Made by a program: the position numbers and the translations under genes
Source: JALCRY01 sp050946575
GTDB lineage: Bacteria; Bacillota; Clostridia; Peptostreptococcales; Anaerovoracaceae
Assembly (NCBI GenBank): GCA_050946575.1
Contig: JBMNVB010000009.1
Span: forward strand, 1 to 64,000
Reading direction: 5' to 3'
Length of the DNA: 64,000 nucleotides
Shown: one piece after another, positions 56,965 through 64,000 of the stretch
Layout: the number at the start of each line of letters is the position of its first letter
Position numbering within the stretch: the first letter of the stretch is position 1
The notes under the pieces: model-generated
What the model saw: only the letters and a program-made list of their open reading frames with translations
Database searches by the model: none
What the model was told of the DNA's origin: nothing

Positions 56965-58259
56965 AAGTCGCGTTCAAGACTCTCGGATGCAAGGTGAATC
57001 AGTACGAAACGGAGGCCCTGAAGGAAAAATTCAGGGCCGCCGGTCATGTTGTGGTAAACGAAAACGATCCTGCGGACATCTATGTCATCAACACATGCAC
57101 CGTGACAAGCCTCGCCGACAGAAAATCAAGGCAGTTCATCAGAAGGGCGAAGCGCATCAATGCGGAGAGCATTGTCGCGGTGACAGGCTGCTACGCGCAG
57201 GTGAGTCCGGATGAGATCGCGGAGATTGACGGCGTCGACATCGTCGCGGGCACGAACGAGAAGATGGATCTTCCGCAGATAATAGCGTCGTATAAAGGCG
57301 GGACCGAGGTACTCGTAACTGACAGAGACAAGATAACGGACTACGCGGATGCGGGGACCGTTTCGAGTGAAGGTCCGAGGACGAGAGCGTATATAAAGAT
57401 CGAGGACGGCTGCGACAGATTCTGCTCATACTGCGCCGTGCCTTCGGCGAGAGGCCCGGTGAGGAGCCGCCCGGAGGCTGAGATAGTGGACGAAGCGGAA
57501 GCCCTGATAGGAAACGGATATAAAGAACTGATCCTGACAGGGATAAACACCGCGCTTTACGGAACGGACAGAGGCGACGGCGCGCTCATGATGGAGCAGC
57601 TGCTTGAAAGGCTGGAGGCGATCCCCGCGGATTTCAGACTGCGCCTGAGCTCAGTGGAGCCGACTGTCATCAATGCGGACTATGTGAAAAAGCTGTTCCG
57701 GTTCGAAAAGCTGTGCCACTCCATGCATCTTTCCGCCCAGAGCGGGAGCGACCATGTTCTTTCGATGATGGACCGGCGTTACGGCCGGGATGAATATCTT
57801 GATATAGTGAGGACCGTAAGGGCATTCGACCCGTATTACGGGATCAGCACCGACATTATCGCCGGTTTCCCCGGAGAGACGGAAGAGGATTTCGATGAGA
57901 GCCTGAGCCTCGTGAGGGAAGCCGGTTTCTCCAAGGTGCACGCGTTCAGATATTCAAGAAGACGGGGGACGAAGGCGGCCGGATTCGAAGGCCAGGTGCC
58001 GCCGGCCGTCAAGAAGGAGCGCAGCGCGAGACTTATAGAGGAAGGCGCGCTCGCGGCGGAGAGGTTCTTCAGACTGAACGAGGGCAGGACGGAGCGGGTG
58101 CTGTTCGAGGAAAAGACGGAAGAAGGTCTTCTTACGGGCCGCACGGGGAATTTCATTAAAGTCTATGCGGATCCGGAGAGCGCCGAACCCGGAGAGTTCG
58201 CCCACGCAGTCCTCGGGGAACCGTTCAAAGACGGCATGAGGGCTGTCATTATACCTTGA
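56961..58259 (+). CDS. mtaB: tRNA t6A37 methylthiotransferase MtaB
   Basis: A 432-residue radical SAM methylthiotransferase that adds a methylthio group to N6-threonylcarbamoyladenosine at tRNA position 37. The N-terminal UPF0004 domain has Cys10 (FKTLGCKVNQYETEA), NTCTVTSLADRKSRQ and VTGCYAQV as auxiliary-cluster ligands; radical SAM cysteines are 151, 155 and 158 (CDRFCSYC). A C-terminal TRAM-like domain follows. The sequence LGCKVNQYETEA is typical of MtaB and not MiaB or RimO. Confidence 0.93.
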   Translation: MKVAFKTLGCKVNQYETEALKEKFRAAGHVVVNENDPADIYVINTCTVTSLADRKSRQFIRRAKRINAESIVAVTGCYAQVSPDEIAEIDGVDIVAGTNEKMDLPQIIASYKGGTEVLVTDRDKITDYADAGTVSSEGPRTRAYIKIEDGCDRFCSYCAVPSARGPVRSRPEAEIVDEAEALIGNGYKELILTGINTALYGTDRGDGALMMEQLLERLEAIPADFRLRLSSVEPTVINADYVKKLFRFEKLCHSMHLSAQSGSDHVLSMMDRRYGRDEYLDIVRTVRAFDPYYGISTDIIAGFPGETEEDFDESLSLVREAGFSKVHAFRYSRRRGTKAAGFEGQVPPAVKKERSARLIEEGALAAERFFRLNEGRTERVLFEEKTEEGLLTGRTGNFIKVYADPESAEPGEFAHAVLGEPFKDGMRAVIIP

Positions 58260-58317
58260 AAAACGCATTGATGATGATGTAAAATAGGTTAATATAACTT
58301 GAAAAGGAGGGACAGAC

Positions 58318-58659
58318 ATGGGAGATTGTATATTCTGCAGCATTGCGAATAAAGAGATCGAGTCCAAGAAGGTTTATGAGGACGATAAGATCTATTCGTT
58401 CCACGATCTTGAGCCGCAGGCTCCGGTCCATGTGCTGATCATACCGAAGAAGCACATCGAATCGACGGATGCTCTGACGGATGACGATCAGGAGCTCATG
58501 GGCTACATGATGTGCAAGGTAAAGGACATCGCGGAGCTGCTCGGGCTGGAAAACGGGTACAGGGTCGTGATCAACTGCGGAGAGGACGGATTCCAGACAG
58601 TGAAGCATCTGCATCTGCATTTGCTCGGCAAACGGAAGTTGACATGGCCTCCCGGTTGA
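58318..58659 (+). CDS. HIT-family nucleotide hydrolase (HinT type)
   Basis: A 113-residue HIT protein. CIFCSIANKEIESKKVYEDD at the start and VKHLHLHLLGKRKLTWPPG at the end contain the histidine triad HxHxH. HinT-like enzymes hydrolyse adenosine phosphoramidates and related AMP conjugates. The Cys pair CxxC at the N-terminus is usual. ATG 58318 follows AAAGGAGGG. The -35 of the next promoter overlaps its 3' end. Confidence 0.92.
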   Translation: MGDCIFCSIANKEIESKKVYEDDKIYSFHDLEPQAPVHVLIIPKKHIESTDALTDDDQELMGYMMCKVKDIAELLGLENGYRVVINCGEDGFQTVKHLHLHLLGKRKLTWPPG

Positions 58660-58668
58660 TTGTATAAT
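58639..58668 (+). promoter_or_regulatory. Promoter of rpsU-yqeY
   Basis: TTGACA (58639-58644), 18 bases, TATAAT (58663-58668), both perfect boxes. The -35 lies inside the end of the HIT gene. Confidence 0.8.
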
Positions 58669-58715
58669 ATTTAGGCGCTATAGGCATATTAAACTATGTC
58701 AGGAGGTGAAAGCGA

Positions 58716-58895
58716 ATGGCACAGGTGATCGTCAAGGAAAACGAAAGCTTGGAGAGCGCTCTTAAGAGATTCAAACGTTCGTGCGCCAGAGACGGCGTCA
58801 TGGCGGAAGTCAGGAAGAGAGAGCACTACGAGAAGCCGAGTGTGAAGAGAAAGAAGAAGTCTGAAGCGGCCAGAAAGAAGGCCAGAAGAAAGTAA
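58716..58895 (+). CDS. rpsU: 30S ribosomal protein S21
   Basis: A 59-residue basic protein of the small ribosomal subunit that lies near the platform and the anti-Shine-Dalgarno end of 16S rRNA. Translation starts [19 protein letters not shown] and continues with [20 protein letters not shown], then a run of Lys and Arg ([16 protein letters not shown]). ATG 58716 follows CAGGAGGTG. Length is normal. It is directly upstream of yqeY, the conserved Firmicutes order. Confidence 0.97.
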   Translation: MAQVIVKENESLESALKRFKRSCARDGVMAEVRKREHYEKPSVKRKKKSEAARKKARRK

Positions 58896-58928
58896 ACCGG
58901 ACTTTGCTCAGGATTGGAAGTGAGCTAA

Positions 58929-59375
58929 TTGACATTAAATGAGAGACTGACCGAAGAGTATAAAAACGCTCTCAGGAGTCACGACGAACTCAGGAAAAGG
59001 ACTATAAGTTCCGCGAGGGCCGCTGTTAAGCAGGTCGAGGTGGACGAAAGAAAAGAACTCAGTGATGACGATATCACCGTCATCCTGACAAAGCAGGTCA
59101 AAATGAGAAAAGACGCTCTGCCGGATTTCGAGAAGGCCGGGCGGACCGACTTGCTGAATGCCTATAAAGCCGAAATAGATGTTCTTTCAGAATTCCTTCC
59201 GAAGCAGCTCTCGGAAGAAGAAATAGCAGCCGTCATAAAGGAGACCGCTTCGGGGCTCGGCATTGAAGGCGGAAAGGAAAACATGGGGAAACTCATGGGA
59301 GCCGTCATGAAGAAGCTCAGGGGAAAGGCAGACGGGAACATCGTGAGGAAGAATGTCGAAGAATTTCTTTCATAA
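58929..59375 (+). CDS. yqeY: GatB/YqeY domain protein
   Basis: A 148-residue helical protein of the YqeY family, related to the tail domain of the amidotransferase subunit GatB. It starts LTEEYKNALRSHDELRKRTI, followed by FEKAGRTDLLNAYKAEIDVLSEFLPKQLSEEE and a GKLMGAVMKKLRGKADG end. The function of stand-alone YqeY is not settled; it may bind tRNA. TTG 58929 is the start, with GGAAGTGA upstream. It follows rpsU and precedes a terminator. Confidence 0.87.
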   Translation: MTLNERLTEEYKNALRSHDELRKRTISSARAAVKQVEVDERKELSDDDITVILTKQVKMRKDALPDFEKAGRTDLLNAYKAEIDVLSEFLPKQLSEEEIAAVIKETASGLGIEGGKENMGKLMGAVMKKLRGKADGNIVRKNVEEFLS

Positions 59376-59384
59376 AGAAGAACA

Positions 59385-59414
59385 GGCCGCCACGTCTTGT
59401 GGCGGCTTCTTTTT
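59385..59414 (+). terminator. Terminator after yqeY
   Basis: GCCGCCAC pairs with GTGGCGGC around GTCTT, followed by TTCTTTTT. Confidence 0.88.
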
Positions 59415-59419
59415 ACTGA

Positions 59420-59428
59420 TGATATAAT
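59420..59428 (+). promoter_or_regulatory. Extended -10 promoter of the phoH-era-recO operon
   Basis: TGATATAAT, an extended -10 box, lies right after the yqeY terminator and 38 bases before phoH. No clear -35. Confidence 0.5.
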
Positions 59429-59466
59429 AAAGACCGTATTGTGAACTGACGGGGGGAAATTATTTA

Positions 59467-60435
59467 TTGGATAACATTTTGAAAATCACGCTTCGCGATG
59501 ACGTGGACACGGCGGAGCTGTTCGGGAACATGGACAAAAATCTCATCACGCTGAAGGATGCGCTCGGAGTGGACATCATGCAGCGCGGCGACGAGCTCGT
59601 GATAAGAGGGGAGAACACCGAACAGGCCGGGAAAGTCATAAACGAGATCATCGCATTGCTTGAGGACGGAGAGCATCTCGATACGCAGAAGCTGAACTAC
59701 ATCATCTCACTCGCGGCAAAGGGGCTGTCATACAAGGACGGGAATATAGACAGGGATATCATCTGCTACACTCACACCGGAAAGCCTCTGAAGCCGAAGA
59801 CGATAGGTCAGAAAGGCTATGTCGATACTATCAGGAATAAGGATGTCGTGTTCGGCATCGGGCCGGCCGGGACCGGGAAGACATATATCGCGGTCGCGAT
59901 GGCGGTGACGGCGTTCAAGAAGAAGCAGGTGCAGAAGATTATCCTGACGAGGCCGGCGGTCGAAGCGGGCGAGAGGCTCGGGTTCCTTCCGGGCGACCTG
60001 CAGGAGAAGGTCGATCCCTATCTCCGGCCGCTGTACGACGCGCTGTATGACGTGCTCGGCCGCGACAGCACTCTCAGGCTGAAGGAGAAGGAAGTCATAG
60101 AGATCTGTCCGCTCGCGTATATGAGAGGACGCACGCTCGATAACGCGTTCATCATCCTTGACGAGGCCCAGAACACGACGCGGGAGCAGATGAAGATGGC
60201 GCTCACGAGACTCGGGTTCGGTTCGAGGATGATAGTGACCGGGGACCTCACGCAGATAGACCTGCCGAAGGGAAGAAAGTCAGGGCTCATCGAGGCCTGC
60301 CGGGTGCTGAAGAGCGTAAAGGGCATCGGCTTCTGCTATCTTAAGGATGTCGATGTCGTGCGGCACGAACTCGTGAAGCAGATCGTCAACGCGTACGACC
60401 GATACTACAAGACTAATCCGGAGGACGATGAATGA
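59467..60435 (+). CDS. phoH: PhoH family ATPase (YbeZ type)
   Basis: A 322-residue ATPase with an N-terminal KH-like part and a helicase-like core. Walker A is GIGPAGTGKTYIAVA (about residues 133-147), Walker B is AFIILDEAQNTT, and MIVTGDLTQIDLP and the arginine-finger region end the core. YbeZ-type PhoH works with YbeY in rRNA processing. TTG 59467 has GGGGGGA upstream. It overlaps ybeY by four bases (ATGA). Confidence 0.92.
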   Translation: MDNILKITLRDDVDTAELFGNMDKNLITLKDALGVDIMQRGDELVIRGENTEQAGKVINEIIALLEDGEHLDTQKLNYIISLAAKGLSYKDGNIDRDIICYTHTGKPLKPKTIGQKGYVDTIRNKDVVFGIGPAGTGKTYIAVAMAVTAFKKKQVQKIILTRPAVEAGERLGFLPGDLQEKVDPYLRPLYDALYDVLGRDSTLRLKEKEVIEICPLAYMRGRTLDNAFIILDEAQNTTREQMKMALTRLGFGSRMIVTGDLTQIDLPKGRKSGLIEACRVLKSVKGIGFCYLKDVDVVRHELVKQIVNAYDRYYKTNPEDDE

Positions 60436-60893
60436 TCCTTATTTTCGACGGCGAAAGGGAGATAGACGAGAAGGTCCTGGAAGACATGGAACGCGCAGCG
60501 GACCTCTGCCTTGAACGCGAAGGCGTGAGGGGCGATGACGCCGGGAGCACTGAAGTGAGCGTAACGTTTACGGATCCTCAGACTATCCGCAGGATCAACA
60601 GCGAGTACAGAGGAGTGGACAGTGTGACTGACGTGCTCTCGTTCCCGCAGTTCGGTTCCGGGGAAGAGATACCGGACGGCGGATATGTGTCGCTCGGGGA
60701 CGTGGTCATCTGCGGCCGGCGGGCGGCGGAGCAGGCGGAGGAATACGGGCATTCGCTCGAGCGGGAGCTCGTATATCTGTTCGTGCACAGCATGTGCCAT
60801 CTGCTCGGGTACGATCACATGGAGGCAGAGGAAAAGGCCGCCATGCGCGAAGCGGAAGAAGACATTATGAGAAAACTCGGATTGGAGCGCTGA
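60432..60893 (+). CDS. ybeY: Endoribonuclease YbeY
   Basis: A 153-residue zinc endoribonuclease for 16S rRNA 3'-end maturation and ribosome quality control. The zinc motif HSMCHLLGYDH (HxxxHxxxxxH) is present near residue 120, after YRGVDSVTDVLSFPQF and SLGDVVICGRRA. Coupled by overlap with phoH, and cdd follows after one base, as in many Firmicutes. Confidence 0.95.
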   Translation: MILIFDGEREIDEKVLEDMERAADLCLEREGVRGDDAGSTEVSVTFTDPQTIRRINSEYRGVDSVTDVLSFPQFGSGEEIPDGGYVSLGDVVICGRRAAEQAEEYGHSLERELVYLFVHSMCHLLGYDHMEAEEKAAMREAEEDIMRKLGLER

Positions 60894-60894
60894 T

Positions 60895-61266
60895 ATGAAA
60901 GAACTTTACAGAGAAGCCATGAAGGCGAGGATAAACGCACAGGTCCCGTATTCGAAACTGCATGTGGGCGCGGCGATAAGATGCTCGGACGGCAGCGTGT
61001 ATACCGGTTGCAATATCGAGAATTCGTCTTTCGGCGCGACGATATGCGCGGAGCGCACGGCCGCCGTGAAGGCCATAAGCGAGGGACACTGTGATTTCGA
61101 GGCGATAGCGATATGCTGCGATGAAGGCGCGGCGTGGCCGTGCGGGATATGCAGGCAGTTTCTGTATGATTTCGCGCCGGACATGACAGTTATCACGGGG
61201 AACGATGAGAACTCACTCGAATCATATACACTCAGGGAACTGATGCCGAAAGGATGGGAATTTTGA
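60895..61266 (+). CDS. cdd: Cytidine deaminase
   Basis: A 123-residue zinc enzyme that deaminates cytidine and deoxycytidine to uridine for salvage. Zinc and catalytic residues are in GATICAERTA (Cys, Glu) and WPCGICRQ (two Cys), with the N-terminal VPYSKLHVGAAIRC. Normal length for the tetrameric form. It overlaps era by 13 bases. Confidence 0.95.
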   Translation: MKELYREAMKARINAQVPYSKLHVGAAIRCSDGSVYTGCNIENSSFGATICAERTAAVKAISEGHCDFEAIAICCDEGAAWPCGICRQFLYDFAPDMTVITGNDENSLESYTLRELMPKGWEF

Positions 61267-62150
61267 AGAGCGGATTCATCAGCATTATAGGAAGGCCGAA
61301 CGTAGGGAAATCAACGCTTCTCAATGCGATCATCGGAGAAAAGGTCGCGATCACGACCAGCAAGCCGCAGACGACGAGGAACGTCATCCGCGGCATATAT
61401 ACTGACGAGGAAAATGAGACGCAGATGGTGTTCATCGACACGCCGGGGATCCACAAGCCGAAAAACAGGCTCGGCGAGTATATGACGGACAGTGCGCTCA
61501 ATACTTTCGGAGAGGTAGACGCAATACTTTTTCTTGTAGACGACCTCATGGAATCAGGGACAGGTGACAGATATTTAGTCGACCTTCTTAAGAAAGTGAA
61601 GACGCCGAAATACCTCGTCATAAACAAGATGGACCTCATGGCTCCGGACAGGTACGCGAAGATATTCTCCGAGTACGATGAACTCGGCATATTCGAGGAT
61701 ATTTTCGGGGTGTCGGCATTGAAGGGCGTGAACATCTCAGATATCACGGACGCTCTCGGAGCGGTAATGCCGGAGGGGCCGATGTACTTCCCGCCGGAAA
61801 TGATGACCGATTATCCCGAGAGATTCCTGGTCAGCGAGATAATAAGAGAGAAGACCCTGCTTTATCTGGATGAGGAAGTGCCGCACGGCATTGCCGTAGT
61901 CATAGAAAGCTTCGAGGAGAAGGATGACATCGACAATATCAGCGCAGTCATCTACTGTGAGAAAAAATCGCACAAGGGCATCATAATAGGAAAGGGCGGC
62001 AGGAAGCTGAAGGGTATCGGAAAGGCCGCCCGGCTGGAGGCCGAGGCTCTGCTCGGATGCAAAGTGTATCTTGAGCTCTGGGTCAGGGTAAAGGAAAACT
62101 GGCGCGATTCTCAGGCCGCGATCAGGAATTTCGGATACAGGGATGTGTGA
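61254..62150 (+). CDS. era: GTPase Era
   Basis: A 298-residue ribosome-assembly GTPase. G1 is GRPNVGKST, G3 is DTPGIHKP, G4 is NKMD and the KH domain near the end has GKGGRKLKGIGKAAR. Era binds the 3' end of 16S rRNA. The start MGILKSGFISIIG overlaps the end of cdd. The last bases overlap recO. Gene order ybeY-cdd-era-recO is standard for Firmicutes. Confidence 0.97.
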   Translation: MGILKSGFISIIGRPNVGKSTLLNAIIGEKVAITTSKPQTTRNVIRGIYTDEENETQMVFIDTPGIHKPKNRLGEYMTDSALNTFGEVDAILFLVDDLMESGTGDRYLVDLLKKVKTPKYLVINKMDLMAPDRYAKIFSEYDELGIFEDIFGVSALKGVNISDITDALGAVMPEGPMYFPPEMMTDYPERFLVSEIIREKTLLYLDEEVPHGIAVVIESFEEKDDIDNISAVIYCEKKSHKGIIIGKGGRKLKGIGKAARLEAEALLGCKVYLELWVRVKENWRDSQAAIRNFGYRDV

Positions 62151-62899
62151 TGAGCGGGATCACTGAAGGCATTGTGCTGAGACAAGTGAAGATCCTCGGA
62201 GGACGGAAGATGCTGACTGTGTTCACGCGCGACTTCGGGAAGATCAGCGCCGGCACATATATCGGCGAAAGCGGGAAAAGCAGATCCGCGCTCGCTGTCA
62301 GGCCGTTCGTGCTCGGACGGTACGATGTCCGCGACAGAAACGGTTCCATGTCCATCCGCTCGGCGGAGGTCATAAAGAGTCACTACGGGATCGGACAGGA
62401 TATAGATAAATTCGCGGACTGTTCATACGCGCTTGAGTTCTTATCGAAACTCCTGCAGGAAGATTATCCGATGCCGGAGCTGTTTTCCATTACGGCGGAT
62501 TTCCTTGACGTGATGGAAGAGCGGCGCGGCGAGACGGGTACGCTGCTGCTCGCCTACATTGTAAAGGCGCTGGCCGAAGCCGGATATACACCTCAGACAG
62601 AGGAATGCGCGTCCTGCGGAAGGAAGCGGAAAGCGGCCGCATTTTCAGTGCGCGACGGCGGTGTGATATGCGCTGACTGTGCGAAAGAAAAGAACGGACC
62701 GGGTTCGTTGATTTACGAGGTCGATTTTGGTATAGTAGATATATTGAAATACTTTTTGGAAACACCGATGCAGGATTTCAGAAAACTAAGTCTGGGCAGT
62801 CACGAACTGACCGAACTCGGACGGATCATGAAGGAGTATTCGGCATATTATCTCGATATCGGGAAACTGAGAAGCGAAAGCTTCTTCGGAGATATATGA
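62150..62899 (+). CDS. recO: DNA repair protein RecO
   Basis: A 249-residue RecO, which helps load RecA on SSB-covered DNA with RecR. The N-terminal OB fold starts SGITEGIVLRQVKILGGRKM; the zinc finger is CASCGRKRKAAAFSVRDGG with VICADC. I chose ATG 62150, which shares a base with the era stop; GTG 62147 is one codon upstream and also possible. Confidence 0.93.
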   Translation: MSGITEGIVLRQVKILGGRKMLTVFTRDFGKISAGTYIGESGKSRSALAVRPFVLGRYDVRDRNGSMSIRSAEVIKSHYGIGQDIDKFADCSYALEFLSKLLQEDYPMPELFSITADFLDVMEERRGETGTLLLAYIVKALAEAGYTPQTEECASCGRKRKAAAFSVRDGGVICADCAKEKNGPGSLIYEVDFGIVDILKYFLETPMQDFRKLSLGSHELTELGRIMKEYSAYYLDIGKLRSESFFGDI

Positions 62900-62921
62900 T
62901 ACGTACTAAGGAGGTAGTACC

Positions 62922-63716
62922 ATGGAAATCACATTAGAGAAAATCGAACTGGTGAAGGACAGGACCGGAGTGACATACAAAGAAGCGAAGGAGGCTCTGG
63001 AAGCGTCTGACGGGAGCGTGGTGGATGCTATCATAAGTATCGAGGAAAATATAGACGGCGGAGTCAGCGGAAACGCGGGCGCCCAGGGTGCGGCGCTGGT
63101 GAACGCTATCGGAGAAGCCGTAAAGAAGGGGAATGTCGCGAAGATCGTTGTGAAGAACCAGGATGATGATATCCTGCTGAACATTCCAGTTAACGCGGGG
63201 ATCATCGGCGCGATCGTAGCGCCGTGGGGCGTTGTCGCCGGCATTATCGCTTCGTTCGGATTCAAATGCGTGGTCGAGATTGTGAAGGACGACGGTACGA
63301 TCGTGGACGTGAGCCGCACTGTTAACGAGAAGATAGATGAGGGCGTGGAAAAGGGCTCCGAAATAGCAGGCTCTCTGAAGGAAAAGGGATCGCAGATCTA
63401 CAGCGACATCATCAGCGGAGATGCCAGAGAGAAGGCGCAGAATTTCGCGAATGACGCGAAAGACAAATTCGACAGCAGGACCGGCGAGTTCAGGGACAAG
63501 GCCGAAGACTTCGCGAACGAAGCCGGAGGCAGATTCGACGATATCGCCGGCGGCATCAAAGACGCCGCTGACGAGATAAAGGACAGGGCAAAGGAAGCGG
63601 CGGACGGACTTAAGGAAAATGCCGGAGAGCAGGTGGATGATCTTAAGGAAGACGCCGAAAAGGCCGGTGAAGAGACAGAGGAAAATGTCGAAAATCTGGA
63701 AGACGACGACAAATAA
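62922..63716 (+). CDS. DUF4342 protein with UBA-like N-terminus and long charged helical tail
   Basis: A 264-residue protein. Residues 1-45 resemble a UBA/TS-N-like three-helix domain ([22 protein letters not shown]), followed by a DUF4342-like segment ([41 protein letters not shown]) with a hydrophobic hairpin that may enter a membrane. Residues 135-264 are a long run of charged, alanine-rich amphipathic helix repeats ([26 protein letters not shown]) like LEA or YtxH-type stress proteins. Function unknown. ATG 62922 has AGGAGGTAG upstream; glyS follows at 26 bases. Confidence 0.7.
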   Translation: MEITLEKIELVKDRTGVTYKEAKEALEASDGSVVDAIISIEENIDGGVSGNAGAQGAALVNAIGEAVKKGNVAKIVVKNQDDDILLNIPVNAGIIGAIVAPWGVVAGIIASFGFKCVVEIVKDDGTIVDVSRTVNEKIDEGVEKGSEIAGSLKEKGSQIYSDIISGDAREKAQNFANDAKDKFDSRTGEFRDKAEDFANEAGGRFDDIAGGIKDAADEIKDRAKEAADGLKENAGEQVDDLKEDAEKAGEETEENVENLEDDDK

Positions 63717-63742
63717 TACAAGAAGGGACAAATCAGAAGAAT

Positions 63743-64000
63743 ATGAGCAGTGAAGTAACAATGGACGCTGTCGTTGCTCTTGCGAAGAACCGGGGATATG
63801 TATTCCCCGGCTCTGAAATCTACGGCGGTCTCGCAAACAGCTGGGACTTCGGCCCTCTGGGCGTGGAATTCTGCAAGAACATCAAAGATGCGTGGTGGAA
63901 TCATTTCATACGCGGCATGAAGTACAACGTCGGTATCGACGCATCGATACTGATGAACCCGAAAACGTGGGAAGCGTCAGGGCACGTAGGCGGATTTTCG
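63743..64000 (+). CDS. glyS: Glycyl-tRNA synthetase, N-terminal part (cut by the window end)
   Basis: The first 86 codons of a dimeric, eukaryote-like Gly[22 protein letters not shown] then [20 protein letters not shown] and [11 protein letters not shown], with SGHVGGFS at the edge, all diagnostic of this class II synthetase. The gene continues outside the window. ATG 63743 follows GAAGG. Its place after recO is common in Clostridia. Confidence 0.95.
   Translation, partial: MSSEVTMDAVVALAKNRGYVFPGSEIYGGLANSWDFGPLGVEFCKNIKDAWWNHFIRGMKYNVGIDASILMNPKTWEASGHVGGFS

Overview
The window looks like the chromosome of an anaerobic, low-oxygen-lifestyle Gram-positive bacterium of the class Clostridia. 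The reasons are gene order and gene set: secDF, a bifunctional (p)ppGpp enzyme, an MBL hydrolase, hemZ, hisS and aspS in a row; nadD, yqeK, rsfS and leuS in a row; phoH, ybeY, cdd, era and recO in a row; RNase J, YlbF and a glycine-type single-chain GlyRS; and fermentation genes (CoA-transferase, iron alcohol dehydrogenase, 2-hydroxyacyl-CoA dehydratase activase family). I cannot name the family or genus. Most of the window is moderately GC-rich; the CRISPR-Cas segment is clearly AT-rich by eye.

Layout. 1-6.6 kb: end of a cardiolipin synthase, a PHP-type histidinol phosphatase on the minus strand, then polA, coaE and a peptide-binding lipoprotein. 6.8 kb: tRNA-Leu(GAG). 7.2-10.9 kb: a four-gene cluster of acyltransferase, two GT8 glycosyltransferases and a second acyltransferase, probably making a surface or membrane glycolipid. 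10.9-15.9 kb: a giant fused acyl-CoA dehydratase activase and a MarR regulator. 16.1-17.2 kb: an Ldh2-type dehydrogenase. 17.5-25.0 kb: a complete type V-A CRISPR-Cas locus (cas12a, cas4, cas1, cas2, leader, 29 repeats and 28 spacers). 25.0-25.4 kb: a duplicated non-coding unit that may encode two small RNAs on the minus strand. 25.5-30.5 kb: acetyltransferase, CoA-transferase, alcohol dehydrogenase and an alpha/beta hydrolase. 27.8 and 30.5-31.6 kb: four copies of a palindromic intergenic element (three in 309-bp tandem) and a 65-bp tandem repeat. 31.8-35.4 kb: an RND exporter gene broken by one in-frame TAG. 35.4-64 kb: dense housekeeping genes for protein export (yajC, secDF), stringent response, tRNA charging, RNA decay, ribosome assembly, cell wall synthesis, tRNA modification and DNA repair, ending inside glyS.

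How they work together. The housekeeping half is a chain of tightly packed, often overlapping operons; YajC and SecDF sit together as in the Sec holotranslocon. The CRISPR locus carries all that type V-A immunity needs: Cas12a for crRNA processing and interference, Cas4-Cas1-Cas2 for adaptation, and an array in the same direction as the genes. Its residues for crRNA processing and DNA cutting are intact, but those expected to touch the PAM are changed.

Two genome-scale signals stand out. The octamer GCATTGAT (and its complement ATCAATGC) occurs about 45 times in 64 kb by my count against about two expected, is often in inverted pairs between genes, and is nearly absent from the CRISPR-Cas segment. 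The intergenic palindromic elements carry the same octamer in one of their internal stems.
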